NCBI GenBank assembly: GCA_958450325.1
Contig: OY288243.1
Span: forward strand, 49,988,878-50,052,877
DNA: 64,000 bases
Origin: Agrostemma githago
Lineage: Eukaryota > Streptophyta > Magnoliopsida > Caryophyllales > Caryophyllaceae
Direction of reading: 5' to 3'
The notes beneath the pieces were generated by a model. The model searched no databases and had not been told where the DNA came from. It saw nothing but the letters and a program-made list of their open reading frames with translations. The position numbers and the translations under genes are program-made. Positions 1-12,260 of the stretch are shown here, in pieces; the first letter of the stretch is position 1, and the number at the start of each line of letters is the position of its first letter.

Positions 1-2127
1 CGTCTTTTAGCGACCGAGTCAAAACCCGGTCAAAGATTTTCCCGAGACACGTGAGTCAGCCGTGACACCTCACACGGCTGATTCTTACCCAAACTCTACA
101 AAAAATCAGCCTCACAAAATAATAAACAATTCCGTTTAAAGTAGAATTCGATCTCAAGTAGGAATCCTATTCGAAGACCGATTCAAACACTCGACCGAGT
201 ACAAATACCCGGGCAAGCAGCATACAACCAGCCGAGATACCTTTTCTCTTTGCCAAGAAAGCGGAATTCTCACGCTTCTCAAACTTCTACGTTTCCTATC
301 CTAAGCGGTATTCAAACTCTTCTAAGCCAAGGTCAAGAACTCCCTATAAATAGCCCCTTGCATACAACGGTTTTTACACACATCACAACATCAGAAAAAA
401 CCGAGACACACGATCAACACACAATTATTTTCATACATCCTCAATAGCAAGCAAATCCCGACACCTTTCCGAAGCCCCGACCACACGTCAAACCCGACGT
501 CCAACCACTCATCCAAACCGACACCCTAAACTCATTCTCATCATCTCGACGCTCCTAAGTCTAAGCCACTTTCCGACGAGCCTTATCCCGAGAAAACAAA
601 GCATGTAGGTTGAGGGTGTAAATCAAACCCGCTTTTCCCTCTTCTCTTCTCTTTTTTATTATTTTTTTATTATTACGGGTCTTTCGTCGGTCTTCTTTTA
701 TTTTTCTAATATCAATATTATTAAAAAACTATTTTCATATATCGAACATTCTTAAAAATATGATATTGATTCTATATAATCAAATATTGTATCAAAAAGA
801 ATTATATTAAGATTTCGACGATATCGTTACATTTTTTTCAAAATCCTTTTTTAAAACTTTTCGTTCAAAACAAACTTTTTTCAAAACCTTTTCTAAGGTC
901 CTTCCGACTATTCGATATCGATTTCATAATCGAATATCGAATACGACGAATATCGAAAATATGAATCGGGTATAAATTAATCCATATTTGTACGCGATTT
1001 ATAAAATTTAACGGCTTTCGACAAAAAAATAATAAAAACGGGCAGACCCGCACGCGAGTCGCGCCATGCCCAGGCGACTCGCGCACTGGCCTGAAACCCG
1101 AGACCTTTTTTTTAGTTTTTCGTTCGTTTATTATTATTTATTCTACGATACGATTTCTAAAATTTATATCTTTTCTTAAACTATTCAAAATATTTGATAT
1201 TGATTTCGTAGTCAACTATCGAATATAACGAATATCGAGAATATTAAGTCGAGTACGAATTATGCAATATTCGTACGCGATTTAATCGAAAATTCCCAAA
1301 AAACCGTCTTCGAAAACAGACCGACACGCGACTCGCCGGAGTCCCGGGCGAGCCGTGCGGCCGACTGCCACGCCGCGTCCTTTTCTCGTTTTTTTTTTTA
1401 TTTTTCGAACTTCGTTTTTTATACAAAACAGCGTTTTAACAATATTTTTCAGATTTCGATTAATATTTATTTTCTCGGTCTCGAATATTTATTTGCTATA
1501 TTATTATTCAATCGTTACTAACTCGTTTTTCTCGTGTTTGTAGCAATTTATTTATTTCCTCATTTTATTAGACTAAAATTAATTCACATGCTAAAATAAC
1601 TTTGACGTTATTAGTTTAACATGCATTAAACGACTTAGCAACCCATTTATTTATTTTCCTCACATGTCTTAGGAAAATAATCTCTGCATATCATTCAACC
1701 GTCGAACTAACGCGTGTACACAAAACCGAACGATATCTTAGTAAAGGCCGCTAAGTGCGGGCGGGGTTGGATGTTCTCAATGAACTTCCCAACACGTATC
1801 CTCACCCCTTACTCAGAACCATGGTTTCCGGATGTCCGAATCCATTGGCAATGAGAGTCATTCAATATACGATAAACCGCTCAAGTCGGCATCGGTATCG
1901 AACTGCAAAGAGACGAACCCGATAAGCTCTGACATCGGAAATGGGCCATGTTTTAAATATGGCCCACTACGACATAGAGTGGGTTCGAATGGTTCCGAAT
2001 TACCATAAATTCGGTGGCGACTCCTACTTCGATTTAAAATTCAATTCGATCCATCTCATATGGAAATTCATTCACCTCCCCAAACCCGCGCGTGGCCGCG
2101 TCGGGGTGGACCTATGTCATGTCCACA
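1..2127 (+). repeat. TE-A 5' LTR (start missing)
   Basis: Base 1 corresponds to base 12510 of the 3' LTR and the two match nearly base for base to the terminal CA at 2127. By eye there are six mismatches in the first 240 aligned bases, so the insertion is fairly young but not recent. An imperfect direct repeat lies inside (about 908-1110 against 1182-1390), each copy ending in a GC-rich stretch. Short reading frames here are chance ones; an LTR codes for nothing. Confidence 0.95.
344..353 (+). promoter_or_regulatory. LTR promoter TATA box (TE-A 5' LTR)
   Basis: The sequence ctataaatag is a canonical plant TATA box; transcription would start about 30 bases on, which marks the U3/R border. A palindrome actcgaccgagt lies upstream at 189-200. 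Confidence 0.75.
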
Positions 2128-2130
2128 ATT

Positions 2131-2149
2131 TGGCGACTCCGCTAGGGAT
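2131..2149 (+). other. TE-A primer binding site, tRNA-Arg(ACG)
   Basis: The site tggcgactccgctagggat starts three bases after the LTR. From memory of plant tRNA-Arg(ACG), whose 3' end reads CCCCAGTGGAGTCG plus CCA, it is complementary with a couple of mismatches. It would prime minus-strand DNA synthesis. Confidence 0.8.
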
Positions 2150-3182
2150 TAACTTATGCGTCACTTACCATCGGCATCCTCAGGGTGAGACTCGAAAAGA
2201 AATCGTTCAATTGGTAATGTACACGATTTAGTTCAATGGTTCATGCATAACCCCGTTCTATCCCGGGCCGGTTACTTGTGACCGACGTCCCACTATACCG
2301 CGGTGCATTCCCACTTGGTTGCACTAAAGACTTCGATGGCGGAACTCGCATGGGTTTTACGGCAGATTCTAAGACCAACTCGGCTTAGGAGATCCGTCCT
2401 GATTTGCGAGAATGCGATCGTTGTTGGTATAGACCCTATTCGACCGACCGAGACTTAGACTAAGAGCATACATGGCGTTGCTATATTGTTTCCATGACTA
2501 CATGCTACTTGATCCTCTTTGGTCTTTTCAAAAACCGTCATTTCCAAAAATTTTACATCTTTTCAAAACTTATCCATTTTTCAAAACCTAGAAAGCTGCC
2601 GAATTTAGGACTTATGATTTTGACTCAAAATAGCCTATTTTTAGCCGGTATGTTGTCCAAACCTTTTCAAAAAAAGCCCGAAATCTCGGCCCGATACCCC
2701 TTTTCCGGTTTTCAAAAAATCGAACCATCCTACCCGACTTTGCTCGGTTTTCAAATCCAAACTCTCTTTTCAAAACCCTCTTCTTCTTAGGACTTCCCGC
2801 ATTTAGCAGTGTCGGGTCTTGTCATAAGTTAGAATCTATAGCGTCGAAACTCCGTCGATCTTACATCACGGGTTTCCACCCCATCCCAAGTCCGCCTTAT
2901 CTGTCAAGGCACGGCCCACCTGCGTAGGACAGACTCCTACGAAGGGAAGCCCGTTTACACACTAGAGTTGAAAGTCTGGGGATTAGCTCACACGCAGGTC
3001 TTTCTACTCACAGGACTAGGCCCACCTTGCCGAAATCCTAAAGGAAGCCTGTCGTTCACGAGTCACCCGTCTAGAAGTCAGTCTCCGGTCTTTTTCTAGT
3101 CTAGTCTTTTCCTTGCTCGGGATGTACTTTTGATTCTAGGATCTGGGTCAGTTACTGATTACGCGGTGCCCACACAAGAGCC
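2150..3182 (+). other. TE-A leader between PBS and gag
   Basis: About 1 kb of non-coding leader with a run of ttttcaaaa-type blocks (2520-2790). It is similar in order to the TE-B leader (24435-25597). No gene seen. The leader would hold packaging and translation signals, but I can point to none. Confidence 0.6.
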
Positions 3183-4313
3183 ATGACGCAACAAGCCGTA
3201 GACGAATTAAGGACCTCTTTGACCAAGCTAGAGAACATGATCACGTCAATGAGAGGGGACCAGATCTCCATCCTCACCCGGGTAAGCGCCATAGAACAGG
3301 GAACTCCTAGTGGCAGTGTCGATACTACTGGGCCTTTAGCTGAATTGGCCAGCGCAGTCCACAAACTACAAGAACAGGTCCATCTGACAACCCAAAGCTC
3401 CATCCATACGGAGAATGCTCGGACCTACACCCCATTGACCGATGAACTACCCGCCAATCTCAATCTGACGAGTCTGCCAATGTTCGAGGGTACTGAAGAC
3501 CCGGTCCACCATATCCGGGCTTTCAAAGAGTTCATGGCCCTTAAGGGAGTTAAGTCCAACATGTTCAAACACTTGTTCGCTTCTTCTCTCGAGAAGCACC
3601 CAAGAGCCTGGTACTACCGGCTCGATTCCAAGAAATACAAAACTTGGGATGACGTGGCAACGGAATTTGCTCGGAACTACGCCGACAACACGAAAATCCA
3701 GACCACTATGCGCACCCTGGAAGTAATGGCCCAGGAACCTAAGGAAGGATTCACCAAATATCTCCAACGCTGGAGGGCTGAAAGTGTCAAACTGGTCGAT
3801 AAGCCCAGTGAAAAAGTGCTGGTTGAAGCCTTCGTCAAGAACCTCCTTCCAGCTTACCGGGTCCATCTCCGGTACGCCATCATACCTAGCTTCGCGGTCC
3901 TAACTGAAATGGGAACAAGAATCGAAGATTATTTAAAGTTGGAAAGCCTCACTAAGGCCTCCACCAAGGGATACCAAGGGACCAGCTCATCAACGAGCAA
4001 GCCCACAACTACTGCTGCCACTCGTAGCATTTTTGACGAGGTAAACGCACTTGATACCTCGTCCCAGAAGAATACCACCCCCCGGGTATTCACCGACATA
4101 GGCACTACCTACGTAAATGCCCTGCAGAGGCTATCATCAAAAGGCCTGATCACCCTGATAGACCCAACACCTGATCTCCCGGTCGAACGACGCTCCAAGG
4201 CCTACAACCTCTAGGCCTACTGTCACTACCATCGTGGTAAGGGGCACGACACCGAGAAATGCTGGAAGCTAAAACACCTTATCCAAGATCTCATCGAGAG
4301 CGGGAAGATCCCT
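3183..4313 (+). pseudogene. gag: TE-A gag with premature stop
   Basis: Codes for the structural Gag that packages element RNA in cytoplasmic particles. The frame opens at ATG 3183 with a coiled-coil-like N terminus, then the capsid region (conserved KHPRAWYYRLD and FARNYADNT stretches), then a low-complexity Ser/Thr linker. A zinc-knuckle-like motif C-x2-H-x4-H-x4-C lies at about 4221-4262; the second Cys of the usual CCHC is His, as also in TE-B and TE-D. An in-frame TAG at 4212-4214, where TE-B has a Gln codon, splits the frame just before the knuckle; the same frame then runs on into pol with no frameshift, so gag and pol were one open frame. The ATG is chosen because it heads the capsid frame and the matching TE-B start lies at the same relative place. 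Confidence 0.9.
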
Positions 4314-7271
4314 TTGCCCGGCGGTAAACCTAACAACAAGGATAACCTGTTGGCCACTCACGCCATCTTCTCCGGGGAAATAGTGGATTGCTCACACCTC
4401 ATTTCTCCATTTGTCCCGCAAATAAACGGGATCTGGTGTGACGACGAAGACGACGTCTACCTCACTAAAGGGGAAGCTTTCCCCATCACGCCCGAGGAGA
4501 TTCAGAAGGTTAAGTCCAAAGTCTTAGCCACTAGTCAAGCCCTCATCATTGCCGAGCCACTTAGGGTCGAGCCCGCCCCAGAAGAGCCAACTGCTGAAAA
4601 GGCTCTTGTAAAACAGCTAAACAGGACTCGAGTGGACCTCTCTATATGGCAACTCCTAGTTAGCTCCCAGGAACATCGAGAGGCACTCACTAAGGCCCTC
4701 GATCAAGTAAAAATCGACTCTATGGCTACTCCAGCTGAAATGGTAGCCACGCTCCTACCCTACCTAAAGGGGAGATCCATAGAGGAAGGCCCACTGATTA
4801 CCTTCTCTAATGCTGATCTACCACCATTCGGGCCGGCCCACAACATGGCCCTATACATCACGGTCATCTGTGGTGGAAAGAACTTACCCATGACCCTAAT
4901 AGACGATGGGTCAGTAGTCAATGTCCTCCCCTTAAGGACCGCCAAAGCCCTCGGCATTACCGAGGCCGACTACATTCCCACAGCTCAAACCATTCAGGCT
5001 TTTGGCGGAAGCCCAAAGTCAGTGGCCGGAGCCACAAAACTCACTATCATAACAGGCCCGATAGAGAAGGAGCTGGAATTCCAAGTGATCGACGTGACTT
5101 CTTTCTTCAACCTTCTTTTGGGAAGACCTTGGATTCACGCAACCAGGGCTGTATCCTCCACCTTGCATCGGAAAATCAAGCTACCTTTGCATGACACCGT
5201 CATCACTCTAGAAGCCACACCTATGACTGTGGCTAACTGCAACACCTCGGGCCGCACCGATCTCTGGGGGTTCGATTTCGTAGGGGCCATCGAAGAAGAT
5301 CATCTCTTCCGTCCTTACTTCACGGTCCACCTTGACCGAATGTTGCAGAATCTGGGCTTTCTACCAGGGGTTACATCAAGGCCCGATCTCCCTGCAGGAA
5401 AAATCCTCGAAGTTCTGGACAATGGGATGACTCGAACAGGCTTGGGCTACACCCTAACCCCGGAAAACATGGGCCAAACCGGAACCGGCAAGGTTATCTT
5501 TGTCACTCCAGTGTTCGAGACTGTCCAAACTGGCCTATATCGGCCCGTCACCACACGCCCTGGGACCCACTTGGCCCAGGACTGCAACTACATACCAAAT
5601 GACATCTTCGCTCTTATCCAGTCCGAAGATGCTAAGAATGCTGAGCCCGCGCTAGGGCTACTTTTTGGAGAGGAACTCGCGGTCCCAACACCAAAGGAAG
5701 AGATAGTCAGCCTCATTCTCCGCAGCCGCACCTTTGATCCATCTAAGCTAATCTCAGAAGTCGGGTCCGGGACCAGAGCTTGGAGGAAAACTGTCAAATG
5801 GACTGACAGTCAGGGAAGGACTTACAAGCTGATCACAGGAGAAGGAGAGATGCCAGAATCTGAGTCCGAGTCTGAGTCGGAGTCCGAGTCAGAGTCTAAG
5901 ATTGAGTCTAGTGAGTCCGGTGCTAGGGTCAGTCCTGTAACTCCCCCTCTCCCTTTAGCTATTCCTGGTGCCTCGGGGTCTGTCCCGGGCACCCTGCCTA
6001 TCCCGCCACTGACTAGCGATCAGATGGCAGCTCTTTTCGAGCTCTTTTCCCAATTTATGATCAATAATAATAACCGTTCTGCTTACGACTTGTCTCATTT
6101 TCAAAACTTTCTCAATTCCAAAAATATTATGTGCAATGACATTGAGAAACCCGACGAACAGGTATTCTTGCCTCCGCATCTGATCGAGCAACTAGAGCAA
6201 AGGGAATCCCGCAATCCGGTAATTGAAGAAACCGAATCTATCAACGTGGGGACAACCTTAGAACCTCAGATGCTTAAGATAGGATTATCCTTAGATCCCG
6301 AGGAGAAACAACAATTCATAGTTCTCCTTCAAGAATTCAAAGACGTCTTCGCATGGTCTTACAAGGACATGCCGGGGATTGATCGCGAAATAGCCGAGCA
6401 CCATATACTGATCAAGGAAGGGTTCAAGCCGGTTAAACAAAAACTCCGACGCATGAGACCCGAATGGTCCCTCAAGGTCAAGGAGGAAGTCGACAAACAA
6501 TTCAAAGCTGGGTTCATACGAGTCTTCGAGTATCCAGATTGGGTTGCAAACATTGTACCAGTCCCTAAAAAGGATGGTAAGGTTCGTGTCTGTGTAGACT
6601 TTCGGGATCTTAACAAGGCGAGCCCAAAAGACGATTTCCCGTTACCACACATCGATATACTGGTGGATAACACAGCTGATCATGCCCTTCTATCATTTAT
6701 GGACAGGTATGCGGGGTATAACCAGATAAAAATGGCAGAAGAAGATATGGATAAGACCACCTTCATTACACCTTGGGGTACTTATTGCTATACTGTTATG
6801 CCATTTGGTCTCATCAATGCCGGGGCCACCTATCAACGAACTGCCACAACTTTATTACATGACATGATGCATAAAGAAGTGGAAGTCTACGTAGACGACA
6901 TGATCGTCAAATTTAAAGACAGGGACGGTCACATCACCGCCCTGAGGATGTTCTTCACCCGATTACGCAAATACAACATGAGGCTAAACCCTCAGAAATG
7001 CAGTTTCGGGGTAACATCTGGTAAATTACTGGGTCATATCGTTAGCCAACGAGGTATCGAGGTCGATCCAGCCAAAATCAAGGCCATCACCGAGATGCAG
7101 CCCCCTAAAACCGAAAAGGAAATAAGAGGGTTTCTCGGAAAAGTCCAATACATTAGCAGGTTCATTTCAAAGCCGACCATGGTATGTGAACCGATCTTCA
7201 AAAAGCTGAAAATAGGGGAACGGTTACTATGGGACGACAAATGTCAAGCAGCCTTTGATAGAATCAAATAA
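4314..7271 (+). pseudogene. pol: TE-A pol: protease, reverse transcriptase, first RNase H (partial)
   Basis: Continues the gag frame. The aspartic protease shows the active site as DDGS (about 4900-4914), followed by a conserved LLGRPW segment. An acidic Ser-Glu repeat (about 5850-5910) links protease to reverse transcriptase. The RT has a KKDGKVRVCVDFRDLN segment, then MPFGL, and the catalytic YVDD at 6888-6899. The frame ends at a TAA (7269-7271) where TE-B has Glu; after it the same frame resumes. The first RNase H of this lineage begins near 7300. RT copies element RNA into DNA; the frame is about full length for a Tat pol up to this stop. Confidence 0.93.
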
Positions 7272-8549
7272 ATTTTGTCTTCTCCACCGGTCCTGATGCC
7301 ACCTCAGCACGGTTTGCCTTTGTCACTATACCTAACCACGACAGAGACAGCCATGGGGGCTATGCTAGCTCAGACGGTCAATTCCGAGGAACGGGCTATA
7401 TACTACATCAGCAAAAAGTTTTTAGAGTACGAGTGTAAATACACCATGCTCGAAAAGACGTGTTTAGCTCTGGTCTGGGCCACTAAGAAGCTCCGACATT
7501 ACATGCTCAGTTACGAGGTACAAGTATTATCCAGAATGGATCCAATCAAATACCTCTTCGAGAAGCTCATCCTCAACGGCAGGATATCAAGATGGACCCT
7601 AATGTTAGCAGAATTTGATCTAAAGTTTGTACCATTGAAAGCCATCAAAGGACGAATAGTAGCCGAATTTCTCGCTGACAGTCCCATAACCGAAGAAGGA
7701 CACACCGACACTTGGTCCTTCCCGGATGAGGACATTTTCCAAACTGATACCGAAGCGTGGGACTTATACTTTGACGGGGCATCCAATTTCCGAGGATTTG
7801 GAGTCGGGATTCTCCTAATCTCACCAAGAGGGGAGCATACTCCCGTATCCATCAAATTATACTTCGACGTCACCAATAACGCCGCTGAGTATGAAGCATG
7901 TATCCACAGGCTACAAGCCGCCGCCGACATAGGGGTCACAAACCTCCGAGTACACGGTGATTCATCTCTGGTCATTAATCAAGCACTCCTGAAATGGAAG
8001 ACTCGAAATGCTAATCTCGTGGCCTACCAGGCACGAGTAAGGGATCTCGAAAAACAATTCCACAAGGTAGAATATATATACCTACCTCGGGAAGAAAATC
8101 AATTCGCAGATGCGCTCTCAAAACTGGCATCTTTACTAAACATTCCCAATCATATGACCAGTATGCCAATCTGTGTCGAAAGACGATCCGAGCCAGCATA
8201 TATCCACGACATCGAAGAAATCAAGATACCTGATCCCGAGCCATGGTATCAAGCTGTTTTGACATACCTAACAACCGAGGGATATCCCCCCGGAGCTGAC
8301 AATCGAGCCAAAAAGGCCCTGCGAAGACTGGCAACCCAGTTCATCCGCACCGACGATGGGCAACTCTACAAAAAGACAGCACAGGGGGCTCTCCTTCGAT
8401 GCGTCGATAAAACCAACGCTGAAAAGGTTATGGCTGAGGTACATGATTGCGAATGCGGCCCACACATGAATGCCCAGATGTTAGTCAGGAAAATCATGAG
8501 GCTCGGTTACTACTGGAATAGCATGGAAACCGACTCAGCTGTATGTTAA
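7272..8549 (+). pseudogene. pol: TE-A pol: degenerate RNase H, second RNase H, integrase zinc finger
   Basis: Same frame as the preceding part. It first shows the gypsy-type RNase H whose usual catalytic Asp is absent (LTTTETAMGA), expected where this domain is only a tether in Tat elements. A second, complete RNase H follows with DLYFDGAS, NNAAEYEA, HGDSSLVI and QFADALSKLAS, holding the D-E-D-D active residues. Then comes the integrase HHCC finger (VHD, PHMN). A 2-base loss at about 8535, seen against TE-B, shifts the frame in front of the HCHNC motif, so the ORF ends at 8549. Confidence 0.9.
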
Positions 8550-9465
8550 GCATTGCCATAATTGTCAAATTTTCGCCAATGTACAGCATATGCCACCATC
8601 CCTGCTATACACCATGACGTCACCATGGCCATTTTCAACATGGGGAATCGATATAATTGGAAAGATAAACCCCTCGGGAACCGGAGGACACTGCTTCATT
8701 TTGGTAGAAGCTGAGTCCTATCGCATTCTCAACGCCAGCCATGTTGCCAAATTCATTCAAAATAAGATAATATGCCGGTATGGGATCCCTCACGAGTTCA
8801 TCAGTGACCACGGGACCCATTTTCAAGACGAAACAGCAGCCTTGCTGACCAAATAAAAAATTCAAAGGCATACATCTTCACCCTACCGACCCCAAACCAA
8901 TGGAGCGGTAGAAGCGGCTAATAAAACGATTATCACCATACTCAAAAAGATGGCTGATAATTACCGAGACTGGCCCGACAAAATACCATTTGCACTTTGG
9001 GGATATCGGACCTCGATTCGTACTGCGACCGGGGCAACACCTTTTTGCCTTACATACGGCATGGAAGCAGTCCAACCTGTTGAGTTAGAGGTACCATCAC
9101 TCAGAATCCTACTCGAAAGTCAAGTACCCGAAGCTGATTGGGTTCGAGCACGATATGACTCGCTAGTCCTTTTAGACGAACGACGATCTCGTGCCCTCAA
9201 TAATATACAAATCTATCAGAAGAGAATCCAACGGGCTTTTAACAAAAGAATGAGGCCCAGAAACATCAAAGAAGGAGATTTGGTTCTCAAGTCTGTTCGA
9301 GCTTTATTACCAGTAGACCCAAGGGGAAAATTCAAACCTAACTGGGCGGGGCCATATCTGGTAAAGAAGATTCTATCAGGTGGAGCGGTAATGCTAACGG
9401 ATCTGGACGGGAATGAGTTTGTCAACCCAACTAACCTGGACCAGCTGAAGCGCTATTACCCTTAA
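8550..9465 (+). pseudogene. pol: TE-A integrase core and C terminus, broken
   Basis: After the frameshift the integrase continues: HCHNC, WGIDIIGK (first catalytic Asp), FISDHGTHF (second Asp), TNGAVEAANK (catalytic Glu), and the C-terminal DNA-binding part ending DQLKRYYP and a stop. There is no chromodomain. Two more defects: a 27-base in-frame deletion near 8706 removes the conserved AIDYFTKWV strand present in TE-B, and a TAA at 8854-8856 replaces a Tyr codon. Integrase would join element DNA to the chromosome; this copy cannot. Confidence 0.9.
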
Positions 9466-9625
9466 GCCACTCTTCTCAATGTCATTTGCAAAAGTTTATA
9501 AAAAAAAAACATCTCTTTTCAAAACTTTTAAAGACAAGTCAAAAGCTAGAATTACTTATTCTACTGTTGCAAACATCTTGAACCAATAGTCTTGATGTAT
9601 TTCGAAATTGCAAATTATGTCTGAA

Positions 9626-9663
9626 CTACGTTTGGTTTGATTCCATTTATTATGGATACGTAG
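9626..9663 (+). other. Conserved hairpin downstream of pol (TE-A)
   Basis: Outer stem CTACGT (9626-9631) with ACGTAG (9658-9663), inner stem TCCAT (9642-9646) with ATGGA (9652-9656). It lies 161 bases after the pol stop and before the 3' end of the antisense gene. Equivalents exist at the same place in TE-B, TE-C and TE-D; see findings. Confidence 0.75.
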
Positions 9664-10073
9664 GCAGCCCCTCAAAAGGGCACAACCACTGCAATCGAAA
9701 AAACAGGAACGGTCCTTTAATAAACCTTTCTTTATTTATTTCAAAAAAAATCTCTCCGACAAATTCGGGAAATTACAAAATCAAAAAAAAATCAGCACAT
9801 AATAAATAAATACTAATACTTAAATAATAAAAAACTAGGGCATTTTTCCCTTTTCTTTGCCTTTAGCCTCCTTTTCGGTCCATCGACGTCGAGATGGAGG
9901 TGAACGCTCCCTAATCACAAGGGAACCACTTTAACCCGGGCTCGTTTCTTCAAACTTGACTCCCCGGTCATCTCGTTATCACGCGGGCCTAGCCTGTCTC
10001 GGACCGCTAGTCTCGGTCCAAGTCTTCTCTCCAAGTCACTAGCACCGGTCTCATTAGCCCGAGTCTTAGTTTT

Positions 10074-11537
10074 TTACTTAGAACCCGACCCCGGCTCAGC
10101 AAAGGTAGTTGGAGTCTCCTCTTTATCAAAGAACCGTCTATTGTCTTTTACCGATTCTTGACGGGCCAAGTCAAGTGCCTCTTCAATCTTCAAAGTCTTA
10201 CGGGTCTCTTCTGATTCTTCAGAGGTCCATCTTCGATATGATTCAGAAACCCAAGTGGTTTGACAAGGGCGAGGTATAGTCCACATGACACGGGTAAACC
10301 AGCACTGTAGGCACGTGTCACACATAGCATCAGTCAATTGGATCGAAACGCTAATAATTGCCTCAGCCTCAGGTATCTCCTGAAACGAACCGAACTGTCT
10401 TAGAATACGGTCCGGATAAATATGGACAGTCCAGTCCAAAGACAAGATCACCAGATAACGGGCCTTGTCCCTCCTAGCTAACCCTGTCAGCCTTGAAAGG
10501 AACCACCAGATGACGTTCCATCTGATCAAAGGCCCACCATGGAATGTTAGCTCTTCATCCCAATATTTTCGATTTATATGGTGACTTGACGTTATTCGTC
10601 GTGACCTTGAACCGATCTGACAGCTACGATATCTGGACATATTCACTGGGGGCTCTATGATTGACAGACGCTCGGATAACCAGATCTGCAAAATTTTTGA
10701 AAAGTCAAAAACTTTCGAAAATTCAAAAATTCAAAAAAAAATCAAAATTTTCGAAAATAGGAAATTTTGAAAAGTTTCGGAAAAACCAAAATAAAAAAAA
10801 ATTTCGAAAATTGGGAATTTCGAAAATTTCGGAAAACTCGAAATTTCGGGGAAAATTCGGAAAATCGAGTAATTTTTCGAAAAACGGTTAAATACCTGCA
10901 AAAGGCGAATGCCTCCTATCAATGGTCGATCCGGGTCAAGCCTCCTAGCGTCAAGACCCATAATAATCTCCCCTGTTATCAGCCAAGCCGGGCTGTGACC
11001 TGTCTCCATTTGGTCAACTATGCCAATTAGCCTGATCTCACCCAAGCACGAGTCAGCATCCATCCGACCCTCAAAGGCATATCTATGCAGCATACAAAAG
11101 GCGAAAGCCCTACGCCTATGGGTAGAGGTAATTCTTGCGCCAACTGGGTGCATGAATTTGTCAGCCAGGTCAAATAGGGAAAATGAATCTCCCTTTACCA
11201 TACGGGCCGTCTCAGCATGCGACAGACCTAGAAAATCCCTTAGCCTCCTCCTTGGGTCAGGATAAAATGGGGGAATGGCAGGACGAGCACTAGGGCACCA
11301 ACCGCCTATATCTACAATTTCCTCAGGAAGGGGACACATTTTTCCTCGAGAAAATCCAAAAACATGGTGGGTAGTATCCCAAAAGGCTAAACAAGCATCA
11401 AGGAAATACGAATCTACTCTAAGCCGCTGAAGTGGGAATAAAGCCACAATTCCCATTTGAGTTAGATGAACTTTATCCTCATCTCGAAAGTCTTGAGCCC
11501 ACGCCTGAAGCGTCGCAGTCAAATGATCAATACCCAT
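10074..11537 (-). CDS. TE-A antisense gene (aORF), two exons
   Basis: A minus-strand gene of unknown function, tail-to-tail with pol. Exon 1 is 11537-10896 and exon 2 is 10685-10074. The intron (10686-10895) has donor CAG|GTATTT and acceptor TTTGCAG, phase 0, and joining gives an uninterrupted frame of about 417 residues. Motifs include FWDTTHHVFGF, CPLPEEIVDIGGW, RRRAFAFCMLHRY and EIIMGLDARRL; exon 2 opens IWLSERL. TE-B, TE-C and TE-D have homologues with the intron at the same codon. The stop at 10074 looks premature: downstream sequence to about 9843 still resembles the basic C-terminal tail of TE-B. Such antisense genes are known in Tat elements; the protein recalls plant transposon-borne domains, but I cannot assign a family or activity. 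The intron is a low-complexity ttcgaaaa-rich stretch. Confidence 0.75.
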
Positions 11538-11640
11538 TGCAAGAATAGTTTCTTTTATTTATCCTAAAAGGTCTAAAGGGATTTTAAGACGAAAGAAAGG
11601 ATTTGGATAGGAATATGAAAATTAAGAAGCCAAAGCTCTC

Positions 11641-11648
11641 TATTTATA
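11641..11648 (-). promoter_or_regulatory. TATA box of the TE-A antisense gene
   Basis: On the minus strand this reads TATAAATA inside ctattataaatagagag, 104 bases upstream of the antisense ATG at 11537. Spacing suits a core promoter with a short 5' UTR, so the antisense gene is probably transcribed independently of the LTR. Confidence 0.6.
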
Positions 11649-11984
11649 ATAGAGAATATCCCTTTTCCTAGTCATCGCAGGAATAGGCTTTATATCAATT
11701 CCCCTACTTCACCTAAGCATACAGGCCTAACCAGGGAATTTCAGGAGTCCGTGTCAGAATCCGATTAGGAATCAAAGTCATCCCAAGCATCCTTATTTCC
11801 AAACATTCAAAAAAAAAATTAGCATTTTTCTCTTCAAAAATTTTCGGAAAAAATCACCATTTCTTCCCCAGCATGAGTCGGTGTTTCACCCAAATGTTAC
11901 ATACAAATTATGTTAGCATACAGGTACACCCAACACTCCCGAGAAATTCTAAGAAAGGTTCCCCAGTGGAAAGTCCAGGCGACA

Positions 11985-12105
11985 TTTTATATCTGTAAAC
12001 AGATATACCCATAGCTTCCAAGGCAAGCTCCCGCGCGATTCTAAGACAGGATGTACCTGTAAACAGGTATACCCATAGCTTCCAAGACAGCTCCCGCGAC
12101 ATTAT
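11985..12105 (+). repeat. Two-copy ~65-bp tandem repeat in TE-A 3' region
   Basis: The block around ctgtaaacag followed by atacccatagcttccaag occurs twice; each copy starts with a short palindrome (tctgtaaacaga, cctgtaaacagg). A weaker third copy precedes it. The rest of 11650-12272 shows no gene. Confidence 0.7.
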
Positions 12106-12260
12106 CAGCATCAACCCAGGTATGATTTCTATCCTATGGCTGGCGAGCCCTTCACGCAGCTCTAATGGACTATAAACGACCCGATCGGAAGTCTGCCAGA
12201 TTTTAATCCTTGATTGACCTGGTGGCTACTCTGACTTTTGCCTTGTCCAAGCCTCAGTCA

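Noticed and set aside
250..2231. Short frames within LTRs (also 12708-14651, 22239-22704, 23945-24501)
   Set aside because: They lie in promoter or untranslated LTR sequence and are recognisable in no family.
3447..9425. Minus-strand frames under TE-A gag-pol, and the like under TE-B
   Set aside because: Shadows of the strongly coding plus strand; no domain seen.
10686..10895. Frames in the ttcgaaaa-rich stretch
   Set aside because: This is the intron of the TE-A antisense gene, low complexity.
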